A stretch of 50,302 nucleotides of DNA, taken from NCBI GenBank assembly GCA_002307065.1, contig DBTN01000010.1, positions 1 to 50,302 of the forward strand, written 5' to 3'. Of the stretch, positions 6,790 to 15,076 are shown one piece after another (position 1 is the stretch's first letter; the number at the start of each line of letters is the position of its first letter). Position numbers and translations under genes: made by a program. Source of the stretch: Akkermansiaceae bacterium UBA1315. GTDB taxonomy: Bacteria > Verrucomicrobiota > Verrucomicrobiia > Verrucomicrobiales > Akkermansiaceae. Below the pieces are notes generated by a model. The model searched no databases, was not told where the DNA came from, and saw nothing but the letters and a program-made list of their open reading frames with translations.

Positions 6790-8300
6790 GCAAATCTGGC
6801 ACTTGTTATCTCGTCGGCGCCGGTCCCGGCGATCTTGGTCTCGTCACCCTTCGCGCGAAGGAATGCATCGAGTTCGCCGATGTCTTGGTCTACGATGCCC
6901 TTAGTAGTCCGGCACTCTTGGGCTGGACAAAAGCCGGTTGCGAAAAAATCTACGTTGGCAAGCGCGCGAAAGATCACGCGGTTCCACAAGATCAAATCAA
7001 CGACATCATTGTCGAAAAAACCAAAGCCGGTAAAAATGTCGTCCGTCTCAAAGGCGGCGACCCAATGATCTTCGGTCGCGGCGGCGAAGAAGCGGCGGAG
7101 CTTGCCGCGGCAGGTGTCGCTTTCGAAATCGTCCCTGGCATCAGCTCGGCCATCGCCGGCCCCGCCTACGCGGGCATCCCGGTCACCCACCGCGATCACA
7201 ACACGCAGCTCACGATTTTCACCGGTCATGAAGATCCGACCAAAGGATTCAGCTCGGTCGATTACGCGCAACTCGCGAAAGCACCCGGCACGAAAGTTTT
7301 CCTGATGGGCGTCGCCCGGCTTCGCGAGATCACCCGGTCATTCATCGAGCATGGTGCCGATCCAAAAACGCCAATCGCCCTCACCCGCTGGGCGACTACC
7401 GGTTCGCAATCGACCATCGAAGGCACTCTCACCGACATCGCCGACATCGCCGATCGTGTGAACTTCACCTCACCCGCTGTCGCGGTCATCGGCAACGTCG
7501 TGAAAGAGCGCAAAAAAATCAACTGGTTCGAAAAACGCCCGTTGTTCGGCAAACGCATCGTTGTCACCCGCACTCGCGAACAAGCGGGAGAGCTCAGCAA
7601 AGCGCTCGGTGATCTCGGTGCCGATGTGATCGAGTTGCCGACCATTCGCATCGAAGGACCGGAAGACCGGTTGGGCTTCGCCGAAATGGTGACCCACGCC
7701 CACGAATACGACTGGCTCGTTTTCACCAGCCCGAACGGAGTCGAACGTTTCTTCGACGCGTTCTTCGCCACCTTTGGCGACGCCCGCAGTTTGGGAAACC
7801 CGCGCATCGCGGCGATCGGAAACGGCACCGCTCAGAAAATCCGGGAATACCGATTCGCCGTGGATTTGATCCCGGAACGTTTTGTCGCCGAAGGATTGAT
7901 CGACGCGTTCAAAAAGGAAGATATTGAAAACCTCACGATGCTCTGGGTGAAAGCAGCGGAAACCCGCGACGTCATCGGCGAGGGATTGGTTGCTCTCGGC
8001 GCGATCGTCGACGAATGCATCGCCTATCGCACCGTCGCGGAAACCGAAGATCCGACCGGTGCCCGCGCTCGTCTGGAAACGGAAGGTGCTGATTTGATCA
8101 CGTTCACCTCAAGCTCAACGGTCGATCATTTTTTTGCTCTCGGAATCGATTGGCCGGAAGATTGCGCCGCTGGCAGCATCGGGCCAATCACCAGCGAAAC
8201 CCTCCGCAGCAAAGGTCTGAAACCCGCTTTTGAGGCATCAAAGCATGATATCCCCGGATTGACCGCCGCGATCGTTCAGTATTTCAAGCGAAAGGGTTGA
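6786..8300 (+). CDS. cobA-hemD: Uroporphyrinogen-III C-methyltransferase / uroporphyrinogen-III synthase fusion
   Basis: A 504-residue bifunctional protein. Residues 1 to about 245 are a SUMT domain ('CYLVGAGPGDLGLVTL', 'VVRLKGGDPMIFGRGGEEA', 'IVPGISSAIAGPAYAGIPVTHR'), which methylates uroporphyrinogen III at C2 and C7 using SAM to give precorrin-2. Residues about 253-504 are uroporphyrinogen-III synthase ('GKRIVVTRTREQAGELSKAL', 'DWLVFTSPNGVERFF', 'ITFTSSSTVDHF'), which cyclises hydroxymethylbilane from HemC. Fusion places the product of one domain at the entrance of the siroheme/cobalamin branch. Siroheme is the cofactor of sulfite reductase, which may matter given the sulfur island later in the window. 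Last gene of the overlapping tetrapyrrole operon. Confidence 0.93.
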   Translation: MSKSGTCYLVGAGPGDLGLVTLRAKECIEFADVLVYDALSSPALLGWTKAGCEKIYVGKRAKDHAVPQDQINDIIVEKTKAGKNVVRLKGGDPMIFGRGGEEAAELAAAGVAFEIVPGISSAIAGPAYAGIPVTHRDHNTQLTIFTGHEDPTKGFSSVDYAQLAKAPGTKVFLMGVARLREITRSFIEHGADPKTPIALTRWATTGSQSTIEGTLTDIADIADRVNFTSPAVAVIGNVVKERKKINWFEKRPLFGKRIVVTRTREQAGELSKALGDLGADVIELPTIRIEGPEDRLGFAEMVTHAHEYDWLVFTSPNGVERFFDAFFATFGDARSLGNPRIAAIGNGTAQKIREYRFAVDLIPERFVAEGLIDAFKKEDIENLTMLWVKAAETRDVIGEGLVALGAIVDECIAYRTVAETEDPTGARARLETEGADLITFTSSSTVDHFFALGIDWPEDCAAGSIGPITSETLRSKGLKPAFEASKHDIPGLTAAIVQYFKRKG

Positions 8301-8377
8301 TCTCCATCCATGGAATCGGACCGGATGGCGGATGACGGAAAACTTTCGCCACCCACCCGGTTCGGGATCGATTCCCC

Positions 8378-9589
8378 TCAAGGCTTCGGCTTCTGCACAT
8401 GGATCAACGTGCCTTTTTTGCTGGCTGTTAGAATATCAACGAAGTGGTCGCCGTTGACATCGCCGATCGAAACCTGGGTGCCCACGCCGGAATCTTGATG
8501 GATGATTTCCGGGCTGAAAGTGACCACGTTTCCTTCCTTTCCGACCTTGATCCAGAACAGTAAGGCCGGGTCGTCCACGCCTGGATCTCCCTTGCCATCG
8601 GGCCGTGGCGGATGCGCCCACCAACGTTTCCCTGTTACGATATCTTTCACTCCGTCGCCATCGATATCGACGACATCGATCGCGTGAAGCTGGCTGACAT
8701 TCCATCCGCCCTTTGCGGCTTCAGGAGATTTTGCGAAAATTTCGTGTTCTTTCCAAGTGATCCCACCGTCCGGGTCGGCGGTATTTTCAAACCACGACAA
8801 GCCATAGGCATGAGGATCCGCCACGCTCAAAACGTCCGGCCGGCCATCTTCGTTAAAATCGTGAACGAGGATCTGCGCACCACCTCTCGGAAAAAAGGGA
8901 ATCGGATGAAGCTCCCAAAAGCCGTCCAGTTTACCGGTATTTTTCCACCAGCCGCGCCGATCCAAGAGGTCCGGTTTTCCGTCGTTGTCCACGTCTCCCA
9001 CGCCCAGGCCATGCGTGAATGTCTGAACCGAATCCGAAGGTGGCGTTACCGGATGGAATTCCCACGGTTTTGTCGGATCCTCACCGGGCCGCGCGTAGCC
9101 GATGGATCCTTTCGACGCGCATACGATCTCCGGTTTCCCATCGCCCGTGAGGTCCGTCCACGCGGGCGATTCTCCGTCGATCCCGCTCATGATAAAATGT
9201 TTGGTCCACCGGCCGACTCCGCCTTTTGGGTTTTCCAGCCACCATCCGTCCTTCCCCGGCCATCCATATAACAACACATCTTTCCAACCGTCTCCGTTCA
9301 GATCGTGCGCGAACATGAAGAACACTTCCGAGTAACCCTGCGGTTCATAAGCCGTCACCTCATACAATTCATGCCGTACTTCAAAATCCGGACCGGCATA
9401 CCAGTAAGGTCCGGAAATAAGATCCACGTGCCCGTCATGGTTCAGATCGCCGATTGCTCCTCCTTCGGAAAAAAACCGCGCCTCCAGCTTTTTCGTCTCC
9501 CATTCCACCGTCTGTTCCGCGGCGCTGAATGCGGCGGTACCAATGCCTATCGCCATCAAAAAGGTGGGAATCCAGGAAAGTTTCATCAT
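8378..9589 (-). CDS. Secreted FG-GAP/VCBS-repeat protein, predicted seven-bladed beta-propeller
   Basis: A 403-residue exported protein. The signal peptide begins MMKLSWIPTFLMAIGIG and ends near 'FSAAEQ'. Seven Asp-rich calcium-binding loops are visible in order: DLNHDGHVD, DLNGDGWKD, DLTGDGKPE, DVDNDGKPD, DFNEDGRPD, DIDGDGVKD and DVNGDHFVD, each followed by a short hydrophobic strand, as in FG-GAP/VCBS propellers. The spacing supports one seven-bladed propeller with no extra catalytic domain. Such proteins are abundant in Verrucomicrobiota and Planctomycetota; most have no known function, with ligand or carbohydrate binding suggested. A TTG 14 codons upstream could extend the N-terminus but adds nothing like a signal sequence. 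It is convergent with the tetrapyrrole operon. Confidence 0.85.
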   Translation of the reverse strand: MMKLSWIPTFLMAIGIGTAAFSAAEQTVEWETKKLEARFFSEGGAIGDLNHDGHVDLISGPYWYAGPDFEVRHELYEVTAYEPQGYSEVFFMFAHDLNGDGWKDVLLYGWPGKDGWWLENPKGGVGRWTKHFIMSGIDGESPAWTDLTGDGKPEIVCASKGSIGYARPGEDPTKPWEFHPVTPPSDSVQTFTHGLGVGDVDNDGKPDLLDRRGWWKNTGKLDGFWELHPIPFFPRGGAQILVHDFNEDGRPDVLSVADPHAYGLSWFENTADPDGGITWKEHEIFAKSPEAAKGGWNVSQLHAIDVVDIDGDGVKDIVTGKRWWAHPPRPDGKGDPGVDDPALLFWIKVGKEGNVVTFSPEIIHQDSGVGTQVSIGDVNGDHFVDILTASKKGTLIHVQKPKP

Positions 9590-9749
9590 CGGTTTGCGCT
9601 CTGACGTTTGGCAAAGGAAGAGGCGGGTCACAACCTCGGTGGCATCTCCTTTCGTTTTTCGCGATTTTTCAAGAACGAAGCGTTGACCGATTTTCGATTT
9701 CCGACTTGCGAAGAACGATGGACTCTGATTCCTTCCGCTCCGGCAACCC

Positions 9750-9824
9750 GCCGCTGTAGCTCAGGGGTAGAGCAGCTCATTCGTAATGAGCAGGTCGCCG
9801 GTTCAAATCCGGCCAGCGGCTCCA
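9750..9824 (+). tRNA. tRNA-Thr (anticodon CGU)
   Basis: A complete cloverleaf: acceptor GCCGCTG pairs with CAGCGGC, D-stem GCTC/GAGC, anticodon stem GCTCA/TGAGC with loop TTCGTAA (anticodon CGT, reading ACG), and T-arm GCCGG-TTCAAAT-CCGGC. The 3' end TCCA encodes the CCA tail. Length 75 nt. Confidence 0.97.
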
Positions 9825-9912
9825 GCCATCGACTTCAAACGACGCCTCGTCGCATTGCAGTCGGGATGATGCATTCCCTTTACAAGCGTTCGATCTTCGT
9901 GAAGTTAGAGAA

Positions 9913-10500
9913 GTGAACTTCTTCCGTATCACTTTTTTCGCCTTTTTCGGCGGCCTGATTGGGATGATATTGGCTCTGGAATCTTGTGCCCCCGCTTCCC
10001 GTGACCCACTGCCTGCGACTGACACGAATCCGGTCGCCACATCCTCAGATGGCGGTTTGGCAGGGCAAATACACGACGAGGTCAACGCCTACCGCAGGTC
10101 GAAAGGTAAAGCCGAACTTCAGCGGCATCCGGGCCTGGACAAACTGGCCCGGCAGCACAGCGAATACCTCCTCCGGAATCGCGGCAAATTTGGATTATAC
10201 GGAAAACTGGTCAGTCACGATGGCTTTGAAGGGCGCACTCTTATCGCCCGGCACCAATACAATATGAGCGCTGTCGGTGAAAATGTCGCCGCTGGGGCGT
10301 TCCGCGGTGCAAGCGCGGCCGCAGGTCTGGTAGCGGTGTGGAAAGGCTCCAAACACCACGAGGTCAACATGCGTGACGGCTGGACGTACACGGGTGTGGG
10401 AGTCGCACGTGATAAGGATGGCATGCTTTTCGCCACCCAACTTTTTGCTTCTCCGCAATCGCCCTCTGTGGCACCTCGTGGGAGAACTTTTCACTTTTGA
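9913..10500 (+). CDS. Secreted CAP/SCP-domain protein, possible lipoprotein
   Basis: A 195-residue exported protein starting at GTG, preceded by purine-rich AGTTAGAGAA. Hydrophobic residues about 4-22 end at 'LALESC', a near-lipobox that could give a lipidated Cys. The CAP domain occupies about residues 50-185: 'IHDEVNAYRRSKGKAELQRHPGL' with 'LARQHSEYL', then 'VGENVAAG', 'VWKGSKHHEVNM' and 'YTGVGVARDKDGMLFATQLFA'. The His in 'RQHS' and the GEN and HxxN motifs match the CAP cavity. Bacterial CAP proteins are secreted or surface-attached with mostly unknown substrates. It lies 6 bp upstream of rnhB. Confidence 0.88.
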   Translation: MNFFRITFFAFFGGLIGMILALESCAPASRDPLPATDTNPVATSSDGGLAGQIHDEVNAYRRSKGKAELQRHPGLDKLARQHSEYLLRNRGKFGLYGKLVSHDGFEGRTLIARHQYNMSAVGENVAAGAFRGASAAAGLVAVWKGSKHHEVNMRDGWTYTGVGVARDKDGMLFATQLFASPQSPSVAPRGRTFHF

Positions 10501-10506
10501 CCCATC

Positions 10507-11130
10507 ATGCCCAATCTCTCCTTGGAAAACGCACTTCGCCGCCAAGGAAAAGAATGGATTGCCGGGATTGACGAAGCTGGCCGTGGACCTCTCGCCGGAC
10601 CGGTTTCGGCCGCGGCCGTGATTTTACCCAAAAGGTTTTCGTGCCGCGGATTGGACGATTCGAAGAAGCTAACGAAGCTGCAACGGGAAGATTTTTACCT
10701 GCGCCTGACTGAAGATCCGAAAGTCGTCTGGGCAGTCGCGATCGCCGAGGTCCACGAAATCGAGTCGCTCAATATCCTCCGCGCTACCCACCTCGCGATG
10801 CGCCGGGCGGTCGAAGGATTAAAAATCGCGCCGCACCATTGCTTGATCGATGGCTTACCGGTTCGCGATTTTTCCCATCCACACGACGGCATTGTGAAAG
10901 GTGACTCTCATTCGCTTTCGATCGCCGCCGCCAGCGTGATCGCCAAGGTCACTCGCGATCGGATGATGAAGACCCTGCACGACCAATTCCCCCACTATGG
11001 CTTCGCTCAGCACCAAGGATACGGCACGCGGCAGCATCTGGAGGCACTTCGGCTTCACGGCCCTTGCAGCCATCATCGTCGGACGTTTCAGCCGGTCGCT
11101 CAACTCAACCTGTTCCTTGACGGCTGCTGA
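10507..11130 (+). CDS. rnhB: Ribonuclease HII
   Basis: RNase HII cleaves the RNA strand of RNA/DNA hybrids and nicks 5' of single ribonucleotides embedded in DNA. The 207-residue protein shows 'GIDEAGRGPLAGPV' with the first catalytic Asp22-Glu23, 'LDDSKKLT', 'CLIDGLPV' with a further metal-binding Asp, and 'AASVIAKVTRDR' with the last Asp. The C-terminal 'HYGFAQHQGYGTRQHLEAL' and 'HRRTFQPV' blocks are also typical. It starts 6 bp after the CAP gene and its 3' end overlaps the apparent start of the following yraN-type gene. Confidence 0.95.
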   Translation: MPNLSLENALRRQGKEWIAGIDEAGRGPLAGPVSAAAVILPKRFSCRGLDDSKKLTKLQREDFYLRLTEDPKVVWAVAIAEVHEIESLNILRATHLAMRRAVEGLKIAPHHCLIDGLPVRDFSHPHDGIVKGDSHSLSIAAASVIAKVTRDRMMKTLHDQFPHYGFAQHQGYGTRQHLEALRLHGPCSHHRRTFQPVAQLNLFLDGC

Positions 11131-11497
11131 CGGATCGCGCCTCAGCCACCTCGAAATCGGAAACTTCGGCGAAAAGGTCGCCGTCGCTTGGCTGCGGGCA
11201 AACCGGTATCACATCCTCGCGAAAAATTTTCGCGGCCCCCGCAAAGGCGAAGTCGATATCGTCGCCCGCCATGGTCGCTTGCTTCTTTTCATCGAAGTCA
11301 AAACCCGTCGGGCCGGGACACCGATTCGCCCTCTCGACGCCGTAACCCGGGAAAAGCAGCGACTCATCGAACGCGGAGCCAACGCCTGGCTTCGCAAGCT
11401 CGGGACTCGCGAAATCCCGTGGCGCTTCGACGTGATCGAAGTTTATCTCGAACCCGGAGAAAAACCGCGTGTCGTCCATATCCGCGACGCCTTCTGA
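11117..11497 (+). CDS. YraN/UPF0102-family endonuclease-like protein
   Basis: A YraN-type protein of about 126 residues. Seen: 'GNFGEKVAVAWLRANRYHILAKNFR', 'GEVDIVARHGRLLLFIEVKTRR' and 'DAVTREKQRLIERGANAWL'. The D...E.K pattern is the PD-(D/E)XK nuclease-fold signature of this Holliday-junction-resolvase-like family, whose physiological role is unresolved. It commonly follows rnhB, as here. The start is uncertain: the only in-frame start near the expected N-terminus is TTG at 11117, 14 bp inside rnhB; no ATG or GTG fits. The frame is open much further upstream but that part is antisense-like filler over rnhB. Confidence 0.85.
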   Translation: MTAADGSRLSHLEIGNFGEKVAVAWLRANRYHILAKNFRGPRKGEVDIVARHGRLLLFIEVKTRRAGTPIRPLDAVTREKQRLIERGANAWLRKLGTREIPWRFDVIEVYLEPGEKPRVVHIRDAF

Positions 11498-11573
11498 CTC
11501 ATGAATCGGACTTGCCGATACCCACCGGCGCGACCACTGTGCCCGCATCTTGAGCGAGAGATCACCCGAACCC

Positions 11574-12569
11574 ATGGCCTGGTTGGCGCGTCATGACGGC
11601 ACCGTCGTCATTGGCTACGGACCTTTTGAAAACGCGAGCGAACCACCCGCTACCGGGATCGCGTTTTACGTTCAAGATTTCGCCCTGACGTCGCCAAGTC
11701 CTTGGAAAATTCCGGCTCGCACCGAGATCACCACCTCCACCGATTTCGCAGCGCGTTTCGAAGGAATCAACCAACCGGTCTATCACTGGACCGCGCTCGA
11801 TGCCGTTCCATTTTCGGAAATTTTCCAGGAAGTGATGGCGGCGATTCGCAGCGGACTTTTCGAAAAAACCGTTCCGGTCGTCACCGAAACCGGTTCGGCA
11901 AACGCGTCACCGGTGATGGGAATCGTGGCCGCGATGGCTCGGCAATCCCCGCCGCTCCGATCTTACGGGTGGCTCGATGGTGCGAGCGGTTTCGCGGGCG
12001 CGACCCCTGAGCTGCTCATTTCGATGGAAGGTCATCGATTGGAAACGATGGCGCTCGCGGGAACCGCCCGGCGGGATGACCGGGATGTCTTCGCCGTCGA
12101 TGAAAAGGAAATACGCGAGCACGAATATGTCGCGCAAACGCTGGTCGCGAAACTGCTCGATCTCGGGAAAGTCGAGCGCCGATCACGCGGCATCCTCGAT
12201 CTCAAATCCATCGTTCATTTTCTCACCCTCATCGGAGTCGACCTCCGGCGTCCGCAAACTCCGGACGACTTGATCCGACGTTTGCATCCCACCCCCGCGC
12301 TCGGCCCGTTGCCTCGAACCGAGGAAACCTTGACCATGCTTTTCGATTGGCGGAAGCGATTGGGCTGCCCGGCCGAATTCGGCGCGCCTTTCGGCGTGTG
12401 GGATCATGGAAAATTCGACGCCATCGTCGCCATCCGTGGAATCTGGTGGAATGGAAACGATCTCATTTTACCCGCCGGTTGCGGCATCATCGAGGCGAGC
12501 CGGCTGGTCAACGAATGGCGCGAGCTTCGGCTCAAACGCGAATCGGTGAAACGCTTTCTGTTCGATTAA
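11574..12569 (+). CDS. Isochorismate synthase-type chorismate-binding enzyme
   Basis: A 331-residue chorismate-utilising enzyme, nearest in look to isochorismate synthase (MenF/EntC type), which converts chorismate to isochorismate for menaquinone or siderophore synthesis. Seen: 'GFAGATPELLISMEGHRLETMALAGTARR', 'HEYVAQTLVAKLL', 'SIVHFLTLIGVDLR', 'LHPTPALGPLPR' and 'AGCGIIEASRLVNEWREL'. The LAGT and HPTPA(L)G blocks and the C-terminal CGI box with its metal-binding Glu are characteristic. No other men or ent gene is in the window, so the pathway is not settled; menaquinone is the likelier guess. ATG 11574 is preferred; a TTG at 11550 would add eight residues. An anthranilate or aminodeoxychorismate synthase is less likely given the length. 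Confidence 0.82.
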   Translation: MAWLARHDGTVVIGYGPFENASEPPATGIAFYVQDFALTSPSPWKIPARTEITTSTDFAARFEGINQPVYHWTALDAVPFSEIFQEVMAAIRSGLFEKTVPVVTETGSANASPVMGIVAAMARQSPPLRSYGWLDGASGFAGATPELLISMEGHRLETMALAGTARRDDRDVFAVDEKEIREHEYVAQTLVAKLLDLGKVERRSRGILDLKSIVHFLTLIGVDLRRPQTPDDLIRRLHPTPALGPLPRTEETLTMLFDWRKRLGCPAEFGAPFGVWDHGKFDAIVAIRGIWWNGNDLILPAGCGIIEASRLVNEWRELRLKRESVKRFLFD

Positions 12570-12680
12570 GGGAGTTCAACCTCAGTTTGCTCTTCAAAAA
12601 CCGGTCTGCCTTTTTCTGAACGAAGATGAAGAAGCGCCCGTCGCTTCTCACGAAGAGCAACCTAAAGTCTGGACTCCCCA

Positions 12681-12718
12681 AAAAAAAATCCCCGACCGCC
12701 TGGCGATCGAGGATTTTT
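12681..12718 (-). terminator. Terminator for rplI, usable from both sides
   Basis: An imperfect hairpin AATCCCCGA...TCGAGGATT (one C/A mismatch) flanked by eight A's on the left and five T's on the right. It lies 24 bp past the rplI stop codon and also downstream of the convergent isochorismate synthase gene. Confidence 0.7.
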
Positions 12719-12741
12719 AGAAAATGGAAATCTTTCGAAGA

Positions 12742-13215
12742 TCAATCTTCCGACTCTTCGGTCGCACCTGCGTCCACCGAGATGGTGAGCGTCGCGGTGA
12801 CTTCCGGATGAAGGCGGACGATCACTTCGGACTTGCCGGACTTCTTGACGGGTTTGTCGAGCTCGATGGCGTGGCGATCGATAACGATGCCAGCAGCTTC
12901 GAGTTCCTTGTGGATGTCGATATTGGTGACGGAACCAAACGCCTTGCCGCCTTGACCGGTCGAAAGAACGAACTTCGGCTTGAGCTTCGAAATTTTGGTG
13001 GCGAGTTCTTGCGCAGCGATGAGCTCTTCGCCTTCGCGACGAGCGCGTTCGACTTTCAGAGCTTCAACGTGGCGAAGATTCGCGCGGCTGGCTTCAAACG
13101 CCTTGCCCTGTGGAATGAGAAAGTTGCGGGCATAGCCGGCGCGGACTTTGACGACATCGGCTTCTGCACCGAGGCCTTCGATTTTTTCTTTGAGAATAAC
13201 TTGGGCGTTTGCCAT
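12742..13215 (-). CDS. rplI: 50S ribosomal protein L9
   Basis: L9 binds 23S rRNA near domain V through its N-terminal domain and stretches out from the L1 side of the 50S subunit. The 157-residue protein has the signature 'VILKEKIEGLGAEADVVKVRAGYARNFLIPQGKAFEA' at its N-terminus, a charged connecting helix (about residues 45-75), and a C-terminal domain ending in an acidic tail (ATEESED). The usual partners rpsF, ssb and rpsR are not adjacent; rplI stands alone here on the minus strand, divergent from the hydrolase gene. No Shine-Dalgarno-like sequence precedes the ATG. Confidence 0.96.
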   Translation of the reverse strand: MANAQVILKEKIEGLGAEADVVKVRAGYARNFLIPQGKAFEASRANLRHVEALKVERARREGEELIAAQELATKISKLKPKFVLSTGQGGKAFGSVTNIDIHKELEAAGIVIDRHAIELDKPVKKSGKSEVIVRLHPEVTATLTISVDAGATEESED

Positions 13216-13298
13216 AAGAGCTAAGGTTCGTTTGGGGGCGGCGTTTTGCGTGACTCGACGGTGCGAGTCAAGAAGAATGGAGATCTAATTCCATAAGA

Positions 13299-13326
13299 TT
13301 GCCATAAATTACGGAAATCTTAATAA
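13299..13326 (+). promoter_or_regulatory. Possible sigma-70-type promoter for the hydrolase gene
   Basis: TTGCCA (13299-13304) and TAATAA (13321-13326) are separated by 16 bp in an AT-rich stretch about 50 bp upstream of the hydrolase ATG. The match to the -10 consensus is only partial. Confidence 0.3.
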
Positions 13327-13375
13327 AATCGCCGCTCGCGACAAGCGGTTCACCTGGTGATAGATTTCCGCCGTC

Positions 13376-14101
13376 ATGCTATTTCCATCGTCTGAAATCC
13401 GTCAACGCCTTGGCATGATGATCCCGCCAATGCTCTGGGACCGGCCGCGATTTCGCGAGCAAAATGGGGAAACGGTGATCTTGCTCCACGGTCTGTGGCG
13501 CAGTTGGCGGGCGATGGAACCGATGGCAAAAAGCCTTCACGAACAAGGGTTCTGCACGCTCAATCTCCCCTATCCGTCGACCCGGAAATCGCTGGATGAT
13601 CTCAGTGATCTGATCCGCGATCGAATCTCGCAAGTCGCTGGCGACAAACCGGTTCATCTCGTCACCCACTCTCTCGGCGGAATTCTCGCGAGGAAAATTC
13701 TTTCGGAAAAACCGTCTTGGAATATCGGCCGACTGGTGATGCTCGCCCCGCCCAACCGGGGCAGTGAGATTGTCGATTGGGCATCGTCTCATCATCGCGG
13801 ACTGCTCGCCCTTCTCGGTCCTTCGGGAAAAGCGCTCAGCTCACAAAACCTCACGTCGATTCTGCCCGCGCTGCCCACCGGTTTGGAAGCGGCGGTGATC
13901 ATGGGTCGGCGCGGAACGATCCCCTTTTTCCGAAAAATCCTTACTGAAGAAAATGACGGCATTGTTTCGGTAGAAACCGGCCGAATCGAGGGTTTGTGCG
14001 GATTTTCCGTGATCGATGCGGACCACACCTTCATCCAAATGCATCCCGAAGCGATTCGTCAGACGATCGATTTCCTCAAAACCGGTCGCTGGACCGCTTA
14101 G
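13376..14101 (+). CDS. Alpha/beta-hydrolase, lipase/PGAP1-like
   Basis: A 241-residue cytosolic-looking alpha/beta hydrolase. Seen: the oxyanion strand 'VILLHGLWRSWRAM', the nucleophile elbow 'VTHSLGG' with its Ser, 'MLAPPNRGSEIVDW', an acidic residue in 'NDGIVS' and the catalytic His in 'DADHTFIQMHPE'. The GHGL...THSLGG...NDG...H order resembles triacylglycerol lipase and PGAP1-type esterases acting on acyl esters; the substrate is unknown. No signal peptide is evident, although residues 1-20 are moderately hydrophobic and ATG codons at residues 14-15 are alternative starts. Its TAG stop shares three bases with the TAA of the convergent gene. Confidence 0.82.
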   Translation: MLFPSSEIRQRLGMMIPPMLWDRPRFREQNGETVILLHGLWRSWRAMEPMAKSLHEQGFCTLNLPYPSTRKSLDDLSDLIRDRISQVAGDKPVHLVTHSLGGILARKILSEKPSWNIGRLVMLAPPNRGSEIVDWASSHHRGLLALLGPSGKALSSQNLTSILPALPTGLEAAVIMGRRGTIPFFRKILTEENDGIVSVETGRIEGLCGFSVIDADHTFIQMHPEAIRQTIDFLKTGRWTA

Positions 14102-14982
14102 TTTTGCAACTCACGCAGCGGTTTTTTCAAAAACTGTTCGTCGCGCATTTTTCGCAAATTTTCCATGTAGCGCTGATCCGCTGCCGCGCTTGGATCGTTC
14201 CGCTCAACGTTCGCCACCGCACCGGGATCGTTGCCGTATTTTTTCCACGGACCATAAGGAACTTGGCCCGGCTCCACAAAACGCCAGTGAACTTTTTGGC
14301 CGGATTTCAGCCCCAAATAGTCACGGATTGACGGCGAAAGATCGATGCCTGCGGCACCGTTCTGAGTCGTTTTCGGCGGTTTGTTTCCGAAAACATATTC
14401 GTGATCATCCGTCACCCATGGCCCGCAGTCTTCCCATTGGGCGAAGCAACTGCGCTTTTCGAAATAAATCTGCACCCAGCGTCCCTTGCAGACCGTTTTT
14501 CCCGGCAGCGGCCGAAACCGGGAAAACCAGGGAATCACTTTCGACGCTTCAGGTTTGTGGGTTTTGTAGTTGAGCACGTCATTATACGGCAGAGCGACGT
14601 AAAACGGGTTCAGCTTCGGAATGAAATTTTTCGGACGAAACTCACCGGTGGTGTGATTGGCGATTCGCGCGGCCGGATCCGGATTGTCATAACCTCCAAA
14701 ATTGATCGACCACTGAGTGTCCCATGAAGATTTGCAATTCGGAGTCGGATTGTTCGCCGTCGGTTGCTCGCCAATCCAAAAAATCGTCGATGTCACATGC
14801 GTTCGCCACGGGTAGGGCGCGGTCACGGCTGGCTGGGGATAGGTCGGACGGTTTTGGTAAACCGGGCGGCTGCCCGTCGGCACGACGACCCTTGGCACAC
14901 CGGTCTGCGCGAGAAGCGGGTCGGTCGCCAATACGGCGGCCGGTGTTATCAACATCGCGAAACGGAGGGAAATTCGAAGCAT
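14098..14982 (-). CDS. Exported hypothetical protein, possible double-psi beta-barrel fold
   Basis: I do not recognise this 294-residue protein as a characterised family. It begins with a signal peptide (MLRISLRFAMLITPAAVLATDPLLAQ), followed by about 40 Pro/Thr/Tyr-rich residues. The body has 'NPFYVALPYND', 'GKTVCKGRWVQIYFEKRSCFAQWEDCGPW' with several Cys, and 'AAGIDLSPSIRDYLGLKSGQKVHWRFV'. The last two blocks resemble the barrel of RlpA/expansin-like double-psi proteins (CGPW and a late ...G...W...V strand), which act on peptidoglycan, but this is only a resemblance. Start ATG 14982 is chosen because it opens the signal sequence; a TTG 15 codons upstream is possible. A C-terminal charged tail follows. 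Confidence 0.6.
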   Translation of the reverse strand: MLRISLRFAMLITPAAVLATDPLLAQTGVPRVVVPTGSRPVYQNRPTYPQPAVTAPYPWRTHVTSTIFWIGEQPTANNPTPNCKSSWDTQWSINFGGYDNPDPAARIANHTTGEFRPKNFIPKLNPFYVALPYNDVLNYKTHKPEASKVIPWFSRFRPLPGKTVCKGRWVQIYFEKRSCFAQWEDCGPWVTDDHEYVFGNKPPKTTQNGAAGIDLSPSIRDYLGLKSGQKVHWRFVEPGQVPYGPWKKYGNDPGAVANVERNDPSAAADQRYMENLRKMRDEQFLKKPLRELQN

Positions 14983-15076
14983 GAAACGGTGGGTTTTTCC
15001 GAGATCGAAAACGCTCGATCTGTCCAATTCTCACGTTTTCGGCCTATCAGGCAAGAAAAAGGTCGCTTCCCGGATT

